Positions 24,861 through 33,202 of a stretch of 58,644 nt of DNA are shown one piece after another. Within the stretch, counting starts at the first letter, position 1. Every line of letters starts with the position of its first letter. The position numbers and the translations under genes were made by a program. The notes under the pieces were generated by a model. That model saw nothing but the letters and a program-made list of their open reading frames with translations. It was not told the origin of the DNA and made no database searches. The stretch is from Anaerolineae bacterium (GTDB lineage: Bacteria > Chloroflexota > Anaerolineae > JAFGEY01): contig JAFGJF010000146.1 of assembly GCA_016929205.1 (NCBI GenBank), forward strand, positions 1 to 58,644, written 5' to 3'.

Positions 24861-24969
24861 CCCAAACCTCCCACACGAAACCACATACGTTGGAAACATT
24901 ATAACTAAAATGCCAAGGAAGAGCAAAAGGCCAGTAAACAATCCAAGCGGCATCGTGAAACGTTCAAAC

Positions 24970-24998
24970 TTGGCATGTTGGGAAAAATGTGCTATAAT
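24970..24998 (+). promoter_or_regulatory. Promoter of rpsO
   Basis: TTGGCA (24970-24975), a 17-base spacer and TATAAT (24993-24998). The leader of about 105 bases may carry an S15 feedback site; no specific fold was identified. Confidence 0.75.
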
Positions 24999-25111
24999 CT
25001 GTTTCGTATTAGGGTTGCCTTTGCAGCTTTCGAGATTTGTCCAGCGACAAAGCTCAAGACGGGAAAAGTTGGCGGTTTGCTACATTCCACGTGTCATTTT
25101 AGGAGGTTGTT

Positions 25112-25381
25112 GTGCCACTGGCAAAAGACAGGAAAGAAACAATTATTCAAGAGTACGCTGTTCATCCAAACGATACAGGCTCGCCAGAAGTGCAGATCGC
25201 ATTGTTGACGGCTCGTATCAATGATCTGATCGACCATCTTCGAATTCACAAACACGATGAGCATTCACGACGAGGTTTGATCAAACTGGTAGGACAGCGA
25301 AGGAGACACCAGGAATATCTAAAGGGCAAAGATATGCAGCGTTATCGTCTCCTCGTAGATCGACTTGGTTTACGCAAATAA
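25112..25381 (+). CDS. rpsO: Ribosomal protein uS15
   Basis: An 89-residue uS15 of normal length, with hallmarks such as [54 protein letters not shown]. It binds the central domain of 16S rRNA. The start is a GTG with AGGAGG upstream. It precedes pnp as in many bacteria. Confidence 0.98.
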   Translation: MPLAKDRKETIIQEYAVHPNDTGSPEVQIALLTARINDLIDHLRIHKHDEHSRRGLIKLVGQRRRHQEYLKGKDMQRYRLLVDRLGLRK

Positions 25382-25509
25382 GCCAAAACGAGAGCATCGG
25401 CATTTAGCCCACTTGCTATCAACTACTATGAGCAAGAGTTGAGCCATAGAACTCGAGTATTGGCCTGTTCGAATAAAGCAGGATCGGACAGAAACAGAGA
25501 ACTGCACAC

Positions 25510-25558
25510 ACACCAAACGAGTAGATGCGCAAGATGAGCTCATCTACTCGTTTGGTGT
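25510..25558 (+). promoter_or_regulatory. Long perfect hairpin between rpsO and pnp
   Basis: The arms at 25510-25527 and 25541-25558 pair perfectly over 18 bases with a 13-base loop. There is no T run after it, so it is not a simple terminator. In Escherichia coli an RNase III-cut hairpin in the same position drives pnp autoregulation. A similar role is possible here. Confidence 0.65.
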
Positions 25559-25687
25559 ATGCTCAGCAATGATTTGACATACACAGAACAAATCTATTCA
25601 GTTACGCGGCAGTCAGCTTGCTGTGCCGCATTTCGCGCATAGGTGATGCCGGAGCTAAGGAATTGGGGAGTGTGCCCTAGTACGAGA

Positions 25688-25723
25688 TGTCGGTCTCTTT
25701 CCACATCGGGAAAGAGCCGACAT
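25688..25723 (+). promoter_or_regulatory. Bulged hairpin in the pnp leader
   Basis: TGTCGG-T-CTCTTTCC pairs with GGAAAGAGCCGACA, leaving one bulged base. It lies about 70 bases before the pnp start codon. Confidence 0.55.
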
Positions 25724-25791
25724 AAATAAGGCTATGACATAGTTCCCAGTCCCTGGCCTCTGCACACCCGTTGTGCAAGGAGATTTTTACA

Positions 25792-28005
25792 ATGTTAGGG
25801 ACCCACAAATTTGAGGCGACGGTTGGTGAGTATACGATCGTCGTCGAAACGGGCAAGCTGGCCCAACAGGCCGGCGGTGCCGTTACGATTCGCTGCGGCG
25901 ACACCGTGTTGCTGACGACAGCGACGATGTCGCGTTCCGTCCGCGAGGGAATTGATTTTTTTCCGCTTACCGTCGATTATGAAGAACGGCTCTATGCCGC
26001 CGGGCGTATCCCCGGCTCTTTCTTTCGGCGTGAAGGACGCCCCGGTGAAAACGCCATCCTTACCGCACGCCTTACCGACCGTCCGATCCGCCCCCTTTTC
26101 CCCAAAGGTATGCACAACGAGGTTCAGATAGTCACTTACGTGCTCTCGAAAGACGAAGAGCAATACGGCGATATTCTTAACATCATCGCTGCCTCTGCAG
26201 CGCTGACGATTTCGGATATCCCGTTCGCGGGCCCGGTTGGCGCGGTACGCGTTAGCTACGTCGATGGGGAATACACATTCAATGCCACCCACTCTGAGAT
26301 GGCCGAGAGTGCACTCGACTTGCGACTGGCCGGTACAGAGGATGCGTTGCTGATGGTCGAAGCCGGCGCGAACGAGGTCGGCGAAGAGATTATGCTTGAG
26401 GCGATTCAACTCGGCCACAAAGCAATGCAAGATGTGATCCGCATGCAAAACGAGATGCGTGCAGCGGTTGGCAAAGAAAAACGCAGCTATGAGATAAAAG
26501 AAGAACCGGAAGGTGTGCGCCAGGCCGTACAAAAGGAACTCGGCAACAAACTTCGCGAGACGATAGTCAGCACGGTGGTCAAATCGGAGCGAATCGATGC
26601 GTTTGATCAACTCCGCGACGAACTGGTCGATGCCCTGGACGAAACGTGGGAACCAAAAGAGATCAAAGACGCTTTCGAAGACGAGCTACGCGATCTGATT
26701 CGAAACCGGATCATTAACGAAGGCATTCGTCCTGATGGCCGAGACTCAACGACGATTCGTTCGCTGGCAGCCGAAACGAGTTTGCTGCCTCGGGCGCACG
26801 GCTCGGGCTTGTTCACCAGAGGTGAGACGCAGGCGCTTTCAATTTGCACCTTGGGCACGCCTCGTGATGAACAAATGCTTGATGACCTGACCCCAGAGGA
26901 AAGCAAACGCTATATGCATCATTACAACTTTCCTCCATTCAGCACCGGTGAGACAGGTCGCATCGGCGGCACTAAACGCCGGGAAGTTGGGCATGGAGCA
27001 TTGGGCGAACGCGCCTTGGCACCGATGATCCCTCCCCAGGCAGAGTTTCCATACACCATTCGTGTGGTAAGCGAAGTGCTTAGTTCGAATGGTTCCACCT
27101 CGCAGGCCAGCATTTGTGGCAGCACGTTGGCGTTGATGGACGCCGGGGTGCCGATCAAAGCGCCCGTCGCCGGCATCGCAATGGGGTTGGTTATCGACCA
27201 GGAGAGTAAGGCATTCAAAGTCTTGACTGATATCCAGGGTATCGAAGATCACCTGGGTGACATGGACTTTAAAGTCGCCGGCACGCGCGATGGCATCACC
27301 GCACTGCAAATGGACATCAAGGTCAAAGGCATCAGCCGCGAGATTATGGCCCAGGCTCTCGATCAAGCCAAAGCAGCGCGATATGCTATCCTGGACGTGA
27401 TGGAGGACTGCATTGCCGAACCGAACCCCACGCTATCGCCTTACGCACCGCGCCTGACGACGATGCAAATCGATCCCGATAAAATCGGCGCTGTTATTGG
27501 TTCAGGCGGCAAGACGATTCGTAGCATTCAGGAAGAGACCGGCGTCAAGATCGACATCGAAGACGACGGCACTATTTTTATCGCCGCCGCAGACGGCACG
27601 GCAGCGGAAGCGGCGCAGCGACGCATCGAATCGCTGGTAGAAGAACCGGAAATGGGCAAAATCTATACCGGCAAAGTCGTGCGCACGACCGACTTTGGCG
27701 CCTTTGTCGAGATTCTGCCAGGACAAGATGGCATGGTGCACATTTCACAGTTGGCCAGTGAACGTGTACCCAGCGTTGAATCCGTTGTCCAGGTTGGCGA
27801 CGAGATTATGGTCATGATCACCGACATCAGCCCAGAAGGCAAGATCCGACTCTCTCGCCAGGCAGTGCTGGAAAACTGGACGCCAGAACAGGCACGAGAG
27901 AACGACCAGGGAAGTCGATCCCGTGGGTCAAGTGGCGGACGCTCGGGGGGACGGTCCGGCGGACGATCTGGCGGGCGATCCCAAGATCGCCGCAATCGTT
28001 CTTGA
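25792..28005 (+). CDS. pnp: Polynucleotide phosphorylase
   Basis: A 737-residue PNPase: two RNase PH domains (about 10-220 and 310-540) joined by an alpha-helical linker, then a KH domain (about 550-610, with IGSGGKTIRSIQEETG) and an S1 domain (about 618-690, KVVRTTDFGAFVEILPGQDGMVHISQL). It degrades and tails RNA 3' ends. The C-terminal tail has repeated GGRSGGRSGGRS units, an RNA-binding RGG-like extension that is longer than in many relatives. AAGGAG precedes the ATG at 25792; a start 7 codons earlier is less likely. It overlaps the possible TTG start of the next frame. Confidence 0.97.
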   Translation: MLGTHKFEATVGEYTIVVETGKLAQQAGGAVTIRCGDTVLLTTATMSRSVREGIDFFPLTVDYEERLYAAGRIPGSFFRREGRPGENAILTARLTDRPIRPLFPKGMHNEVQIVTYVLSKDEEQYGDILNIIAASAALTISDIPFAGPVGAVRVSYVDGEYTFNATHSEMAESALDLRLAGTEDALLMVEAGANEVGEEIMLEAIQLGHKAMQDVIRMQNEMRAAVGKEKRSYEIKEEPEGVRQAVQKELGNKLRETIVSTVVKSERIDAFDQLRDELVDALDETWEPKEIKDAFEDELRDLIRNRIINEGIRPDGRDSTTIRSLAAETSLLPRAHGSGLFTRGETQALSICTLGTPRDEQMLDDLTPEESKRYMHHYNFPPFSTGETGRIGGTKRREVGHGALGERALAPMIPPQAEFPYTIRVVSEVLSSNGSTSQASICGSTLALMDAGVPIKAPVAGIAMGLVIDQESKAFKVLTDIQGIEDHLGDMDFKVAGTRDGITALQMDIKVKGISREIMAQALDQAKAARYAILDVMEDCIAEPNPTLSPYAPRLTTMQIDPDKIGAVIGSGGKTIRSIQEETGVKIDIEDDGTIFIAAADGTAAEAAQRRIESLVEEPEMGKIYTGKVVRTTDFGAFVEILPGQDGMVHISQLASERVPSVESVVQVGDEIMVMITDISPEGKIRLSRQAVLENWTPEQARENDQGSRSRGSSGGRSGGRSGGRSGGRSQDRRNRS

Positions 28006-28022
28006 AATCAGGATACACTTTT

Positions 28023-28637
28023 ATGGAAGAACGTTCCCCTGACACAGAACAAGACCCGGTTCAGGAGCCAATTTTACAAGAAACGGTACAGCAACCTGAA
28101 AACGCGTCACAGAGAACCAGTCCAAGCGCGATATGGGCCTGGGCGATCGAACTGAGTGAAACGGTGCTGCCAGCCATCGTCATCGCTGTGCTGATCAACC
28201 TGTTTCTGGCTCAGGCAACCCGGGTGTATGGGCACAGTATGGAGCCCAACTTGCACACCGACCAACGTCTGGTAGTGGAAAAGCTCAGCTATCGGCTGCA
28301 CACTCCTCGACGCACGGACGTGGTCGTGTTGCACATACCCGATCACAGCAAGGAGCTGTTGATCAAGCGGGTGATCGCTCTGGCTGGTGAAACCATTCAA
28401 GTCAAAAATGGTGGCGTGTACATCAATGGGGAACTTTTGGATGAGCCATATCTCAATGTCGAGACCAGAGGAAGCTATGGGCCGCTGACCATTCCACCCG
28501 ATCACGTTTTCGTTATGGGGGATAACCGAGGTGCAAGCAATGACTCACGTTCTTTTGGCCCGGTACATATCAGCCAAGTGGTGGGACGCGCCTGGGTTTC
28601 ATACTGGCCCATTGAGGTATTTGGCTCCATCAAGTGA
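28023..28637 (+). CDS. lepB: Signal peptidase I
   Basis: A 204-residue S26A peptidase that removes signal peptides from exported proteins. One TM segment (about 44-64) is preceded by an acidic, Gln-rich cytoplasmic tail of about 35 residues. Catalytic Ser72 is in GHSMEPNL and Lys115 in KRVIALAGE; GDNRGASNDSR follows. An ATG at 28023, 18 bases after the pnp stop, is preferred to the overlapping TTG at 28002. The ribosome binding site (AGGA) is weak, which fits coupling to pnp. Confidence 0.93.
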   Translation: MEERSPDTEQDPVQEPILQETVQQPENASQRTSPSAIWAWAIELSETVLPAIVIAVLINLFLAQATRVYGHSMEPNLHTDQRLVVEKLSYRLHTPRRTDVVVLHIPDHSKELLIKRVIALAGETIQVKNGGVYINGELLDEPYLNVETRGSYGPLTIPPDHVFVMGDNRGASNDSRSFGPVHISQVVGRAWVSYWPIEVFGSIK

Positions 28638-28671
28638 CAAGAACGACGAAAACTGCGTAGTTGTTCGATCA

Positions 28672-28704
28672 AGTAGGGGTGCATCGCGATGTGCCCCTAT
28701 TTTG
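28672..28704 (+). terminator. Terminator after lepB
   Basis: GTAGGGG and CCCCTA arms continue through CATC/GATG in a long stem and are followed by TTTTGCG. Confidence 0.65.
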
Positions 28705-28729
28705 CGTCAACAGTGATACGAAAGCCGCT

Positions 28730-29374
28730 ATGACCCGAAAAAGATATCGCAAAAGCATTAACCCGTTTCGAGTCCAACTAAGAGTCGAGCGTCCAGATTG
28801 GACCGCGATTATGAAAGGCGTTCACAAACCGATCGAGCTAGATCTAGGATTTGGCCGCGGGGAGTTCTTGATGCAACGCGCGCTCGAAAACCCAGAGAGA
28901 CAATTCGTGGGCATTGAGATCCGCGATTACCTGCTTGAAAAAATGCGCCAATGCTTGCGTGAGGATCCACGGGATAACATATACCTTGTTCACGCTAACA
29001 TCAAGCAGCACCTGCCTGTCTTGTTCGATCCAGGAATGTTGAGCTGCGTTTATATTCACTTTCCGGACCCGTGGACAACTCGCAAAAAACATCGCAAGCG
29101 AAGGATGGTCGACGCCGACCTCGTCGCCACACTGTACACGCTTCTTGAACCGGAAGGCCAGGTACATCTTATGACTGACAAAAAAGAGGTTGGCCTGGAG
29201 ATGCTGTCCCTATTCAGCGCCCATGGCGGTTTCACGAATGTCTGTGGCCCAGATGCCTTTTGCCCAGAAAGCACGACCGGCATCCGTACCCGCGAAGAAG
29301 AGTACTATATTACCCGAGGAGATCCAATCTACCGCCTCAAGTTTGCGCGGGATCATTGCACCAACAACAATTGA
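28730..29374 (+). CDS. trmB: tRNA (guanine-N7-)-methyltransferase
   Basis: A 214-residue SAM-dependent methyltransferase that makes m7G46 in tRNA. The SAM-binding motif is seen in IELDLGFGRGEFL. TrmB hallmarks include HFPDPWTTRKKHRKRRMVD and the TD-x-K motif in LMTDKKEV. The ATG at 28730 follows a short gap after the lepB terminator; upstream in-frame codons lack features. No strong ribosome binding site is visible. Confidence 0.93.
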   Translation: MTRKRYRKSINPFRVQLRVERPDWTAIMKGVHKPIELDLGFGRGEFLMQRALENPERQFVGIEIRDYLLEKMRQCLREDPRDNIYLVHANIKQHLPVLFDPGMLSCVYIHFPDPWTTRKKHRKRRMVDADLVATLYTLLEPEGQVHLMTDKKEVGLEMLSLFSAHGGFTNVCGPDAFCPESTTGIRTREEEYYITRGDPIYRLKFARDHCTNNN

Positions 29375-29394
29375 AACGGTAACCAAAAAACAAT

Positions 29395-31218
29395 ATGCAA
29401 GCTCTAAATCGTCAAGACCCAAAACTGATCCGCAATTTTTGCATTATCGCTCACATCGACCATGGCAAGTCCACGCTCGCAGATCGTTTGCTCGAATTGA
29501 CGGGCACACTCACAGCACGCGAAATGACATCACAGGTTCTGGATACAATGGACCTGGAACGCGAAAAAGGCGTGACGATCAAGGCGTCGGCAGTACGAAT
29601 GGCGTATACCGCTCAGAATGGCAGCAGGTATGAATTGAACTTGATCGACACGCCTGGGCATGTAGACTTTGGCTACGAGGTATCGCGTGCGTTGAACGCA
29701 TGTGAAGGCGCGCTGTTGGTCGTTGACGCATCACAAGGTATTGAAGCACAAACACTCGCCAACCTATACCAGGCTCTCGACCACGACTTGACGATCATTC
29801 CAATCATCAACAAGATCGATCTCACCTCCGCTAACCCCGATCAAGTCGAGCAAGAATTGGGTGATTTATTTGGCTTTTTACCCCAGGACATTTTGCGCGT
29901 TTCGGCCAAAGAAAACACCAACGTCGAGTCAGTGCTAGAAGCCATCGTCGAGCGCATACCGCCTCCGCCGGACAACGCGCAGCAACGGCTCAGAGCCTTG
30001 ATCTTTGATTCACACTATGATCCATACAAAGGGGTCGTCGCTTATGTGCGCGTGGTGGATGGCAGGGTAAATGCACACATGCCTCTGCATTTGATGTCCA
30101 ACTCGATAGCCGTAGACCCAATCGAGGTCGGCATCTTTGCGCCCAAAATGGTACCCGTTAACGAACTCGGTGCCGGACAAGTGGGCTATATTGCAACAGG
30201 TTTAAAGACGCTCCAGGATTGCACCGTTGGCGACACCTTTACAGAACAGAGCCAGCCCGCACATGAGCCGCTGCCTGGGTACCGCCCCGTCAAATCAATG
30301 GTTTTTGCCGGATTCTATCCTTCCGAAGGGCAGGATTACGAGGTATTCAAGGACGCGCTGGAAAAGCTTCAACTCAATGACGCCGCATTGCGTTATGAGC
30401 CGGAGAGTTCTCCTGCGCTCGGTTTTGGATTCCGCTGCGGATTCTTGGGCCTATTTCATATGGAAATCATCCAAGAACGCCTGGAACGTGAATATGGGCT
30501 AGATTTGGTGGCCACTGCCCCCAGCGTTGAATACCACATCCTGAAAACAAATGGCACCAAACTGATCGTTTCCAACCCGACCGCTCTGCCTCCGGAGACC
30601 GAGATTGCCGAAATCTCGGAGCCGTGGGTAGCGTTGAGCATCTTTACACCATCAGACTATATTGGACAGGTTATGGAGTTGACGACCAATCGGCGGGGTA
30701 TCTTTCAAAACATGGAATACCTCGACACCAGCCGAGTGCTGATCACGTTTCACATTCCACTGACCGAAATCTTGGTTGACTATTTTGACAAACTCAAATC
30801 GTTAACTCGCGGCTATGCTTCGATGGATTACACGTTTGTGCGCTACGAGCCAGCCGATTTGATCAAACTGGACGTGTTGGTCAACGAGCAGCCCGTTGAT
30901 GCGCTGTCAATCATTGTCCACCGCGAACAGGCTTATCCAAAAGGACAGCGCCTGGTTTCCAGATTAAAGAAAGTGATTCCGCGCCAGCAATTCCAGGTGC
31001 CGATCCAGGCTGTAACCGGCAAAAAAGTGATCTCGCGAGCTAACGTCAAAGCTGTGCGCAAGGACGTCCTTGCCAAATGTTATGGCGGTGATGTGACGCG
31101 AAAACGCAAGCTGCTGGAAAAACAAAAAGCCGGCAAAAAAAGGCTCAAGCAAGTTGGACGTGTGCTCATTCCCCAAGACGCCTTTATGGCCGTTCTACGC
31201 CTCGAAGACGACGACTAG
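29395..31218 (+). CDS. lepA: Elongation factor 4 (back-translocase)
   Basis: A 607-residue translational GTPase: G1 AHIDHGKS, G3 DTPGHVDF, G4 NKID; domains II-V and the specific C-terminal domain ([26 protein letters not shown]...). Full length and no frameshift. It lies 20 bases after trmB. No clear ribosome binding site is seen, so coupling with trmB is likely. LepA remodels stalled or hyper-translocated ribosomes and supports ribosome assembly. Confidence 0.98.
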   Translation: MQALNRQDPKLIRNFCIIAHIDHGKSTLADRLLELTGTLTAREMTSQVLDTMDLEREKGVTIKASAVRMAYTAQNGSRYELNLIDTPGHVDFGYEVSRALNACEGALLVVDASQGIEAQTLANLYQALDHDLTIIPIINKIDLTSANPDQVEQELGDLFGFLPQDILRVSAKENTNVESVLEAIVERIPPPPDNAQQRLRALIFDSHYDPYKGVVAYVRVVDGRVNAHMPLHLMSNSIAVDPIEVGIFAPKMVPVNELGAGQVGYIATGLKTLQDCTVGDTFTEQSQPAHEPLPGYRPVKSMVFAGFYPSEGQDYEVFKDALEKLQLNDAALRYEPESSPALGFGFRCGFLGLFHMEIIQERLEREYGLDLVATAPSVEYHILKTNGTKLIVSNPTALPPETEIAEISEPWVALSIFTPSDYIGQVMELTTNRRGIFQNMEYLDTSRVLITFHIPLTEILVDYFDKLKSLTRGYASMDYTFVRYEPADLIKLDVLVNEQPVDALSIIVHREQAYPKGQRLVSRLKKVIPRQQFQVPIQAVTGKKVISRANVKAVRKDVLAKCYGGDVTRKRKLLEKQKAGKKRLKQVGRVLIPQDAFMAVLRLEDDD

Positions 31219-31236
31219 GGTTTTAATTTCGTTATG

Positions 31237-31265
31237 TTGACTTATTTTTTCTTTTCGAGTATAAT
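31237..31265 (+). promoter_or_regulatory. Promoter of the 31365 membrane protein gene
   Basis: TTGACT (31237-31242), a 17-base spacer and TATAAT (31260-31265), right after the lepA stop. Confidence 0.8.
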
Positions 31266-31364
31266 GGAGCAAAGCCTAAATATTTGATCGCAAAGCTCTG
31301 GTTTGTGAGCAAATAGAGTAACTGTCAAATCACTTTCCATGACAAAAAGAGCGAGGTAAGAAAG

Positions 31365-32411
31365 ATGAACCAAGAAAACGGTGGAATGATGCGGCTCGTT
31401 ATTGGATTGATTGTCGGCGTTATTTTGGGGTTGGGGTTAGGCTTGCTATTTGGATATGTGATCGCGCCTGTCCAGTGGACGGATGGCGGGCCACAAGATC
31501 TGCGCCAAGATTATGCAGCATACTATTGGGAACTGGTAACTGAATCCTATGACAAGCATGGCGATCTGGAACTAGCCCAAAAGCAGTTAGGTGTGTGGGA
31601 TGATGAAGCACGGCTCAAAGCCGCCCTCGAGTATGCCTACGTTGAGTCTGGCCCGGATATGAAAATGAAAATGATTTCATTGCAGGAAAAAGTTGTTGGC
31701 GATACCGTTCAAGTGCCAACACCTGAGCCAGGCGCGACGCCGGCGGGCGAAACCACGCCACCAGAAGGCGGAAACATGCTGGGCACCCTCGCTCTGGGTT
31801 TCTTGCTTGTCGTCGCGTTTATTGCCGTCATTGCCTTTTTGGTTCTGCGTTTGCGAAAGAAACCCAAGCAAGTTGAGGCAGACGTGCCCGAAGAAACGCC
31901 TGACTGGGTGGCCACGCTGCATCCAGAACAGGACATACCTCAGACACCACCGCTTGGTCACTTTGTAACAAGTTATGCCTTGGGCAATGACGTATATGAC
32001 GAATCCTTTAGCATTGAAAGCCCGACAGGCGATTTCCTGGGCGAATGTGGTGTAGGCATCTCTGAAACGATTGGTGTGGGCGATCCGGACAAAGTAACCG
32101 CCTTTGAAGTATGGCTGTTTGACAAAAACGACATCCGCACCGTCACCAAAGTGCTTATGAGCGAGCACGCATATAACGACCAAGAACTACGCGCCCGCCT
32201 GGCGACCAAAGGGGAAGCCATCCTGGCTCAACCCAATCAAGTTATCACCTTGGAAACACTCACTCTGCGTATCGACGCAATGGTGACAGAAACAATGTAT
32301 GGGACGGGCGCCTTGCCACCCAATAGCTTTTTCGAGCGGATGACGATTGAACTTGTTGCACGCAACAAAGAAACGGCTACAGCTGGTGAATCGGGAGCTG
32401 AATTTACCTAG
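31365..32411 (+). CDS. Membrane protein with two TM segments and a C-terminal cytoplasmic domain, unknown function
   Basis: A 348-residue protein. A TM segment lies at about 10-33, then an extracytoplasmic helical region of about 100 residues, a Pro/Thr-rich stretch and a second TM (about 141-163) followed by a basic RLRKKPK stop-transfer. The C-terminal domain (about 195-340) starts with LGHFVTSYALGNDVYDESFSIE and is beta-rich. Nothing suggests catalysis. AGGT lies before the ATG. A two-TM protein of this layout could be a transducer between outside and inside. Own promoter and terminator make it a stand-alone unit. Confidence 0.7.
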   Translation: MNQENGGMMRLVIGLIVGVILGLGLGLLFGYVIAPVQWTDGGPQDLRQDYAAYYWELVTESYDKHGDLELAQKQLGVWDDEARLKAALEYAYVESGPDMKMKMISLQEKVVGDTVQVPTPEPGATPAGETTPPEGGNMLGTLALGFLLVVAFIAVIAFLVLRLRKKPKQVEADVPEETPDWVATLHPEQDIPQTPPLGHFVTSYALGNDVYDESFSIESPTGDFLGECGVGISETIGVGDPDKVTAFEVWLFDKNDIRTVTKVLMSEHAYNDQELRARLATKGEAILAQPNQVITLETLTLRIDAMVTETMYGTGALPPNSFFERMTIELVARNKETATAGESGAEFT

Positions 32412-32434
32412 CATTCAAGTCGGCAGCGATCGAC

Positions 32435-32470
32435 ATCGGGCTTGAGGAATCAGTTTTCCTCAAGCCCGAT
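32435..32470. terminator. Bidirectional terminator between convergent genes
   Basis: Perfect 14-base arms (ATCGGGCTTGAGGA / TCCTCAAGCCCGAT) with an 8-base loop, between the gene at 31365 and the convergent gene at 32493. Confidence 0.8.
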
Positions 32471-32492
32471 TTGGTTTGCTACGATCTTTTGC

Positions 32493-33122
32493 TCATTCAT
32501 CATCCGCCGCCGATCGTGGCATTTTTTTGATCAGGCACAATCGATCAAGCCTTAACACAGACGCCGCTACCCAACCCGTTTTCTCTAAACCATCCTTCTT
32601 GACCAGTTCTTCGATCCTGGTTTCACTCTTTGGTGCGGATACCCACTCACCTTCCCGTTGGATCAAAACATCCAAATTGTCATTCTTGGGATTTGTGGCA
32701 AGAAAGACATCGACAGATTTTACAAAACTGGATACCGGGATATCCGTTCCCATTTCAGTCATCCGATAAACCCCAAATTCGTAAGCGGCAAGTACTTGAG
32801 CATCATACCCTATATCACCAAGCGTCACGCTCTGTGGATCCTGGGCAACAACCTTGACGCGGAGCAAATCATCCTGCCAGGATGCGTCCCACGATATGCC
32901 CCGAATGTGGATCAGGACCTGACCATTCTCCGTATCCCGGACGCTCTGCTTATCATAGTAGAACAACAACGTGTCCGCAAATGGTACAAACAGGGTGTTG
33001 TTCTCTTGAACTATTCGTTCGTCGCCTCGTGCGTTTTGCTGAAATGTGATCATCAGAATCACCAGCAATATCGCGATGATGAGCAACGCGATTCCCCACA
33101 CGACAATGAACGCCGTCCCCAT
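32493..33122 (-). CDS. Single-TM membrane protein of unknown function
   Basis: A 209-residue protein with one TM segment at about residues 5-27, followed by a mostly beta extracytoplasmic domain (for example DTLLFYYDKQSVRDTENGQVLIHIRGISWD). The ATG at 33122 is chosen since a purine-rich GGAGGGGGGG lies upstream. It has no family signature that I can name. It lies downstream (80 bases) of the TPR gene on the same strand, which suggests an operon; the TPR promoter at 35189-35217 is the likely source. Confidence 0.6.
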   Translation of the reverse strand: MGTAFIVVWGIALLIIAILLVILMITFQQNARGDERIVQENNTLFVPFADTLLFYYDKQSVRDTENGQVLIHIRGISWDASWQDDLLRVKVVAQDPQSVTLGDIGYDAQVLAAYEFGVYRMTEMGTDIPVSSFVKSVDVFLATNPKNDNLDVLIQREGEWVSAPKSETRIEELVKKDGLEKTGWVAASVLRLDRLCLIKKMPRSAADDE

Positions 33123-33202
33123 AGGCCCCCCCTCCCAGTCCAATGTTCAGAACAGGTGTGAATGCGACAGATGGATATCTCTACTGAATAGCTACTCGAC
33201 CG

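Larger units (their letters stand above)
25382..25791. other. rpsO-pnp intergenic region
   Basis: About 410 bases without a gene. It holds two stable hairpins (25510-25558 and 25688-25723). A TTGACA at 25574 with TATTCA at 25595 (spacer 15) is only a weak promoter candidate. Confidence 0.6.
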
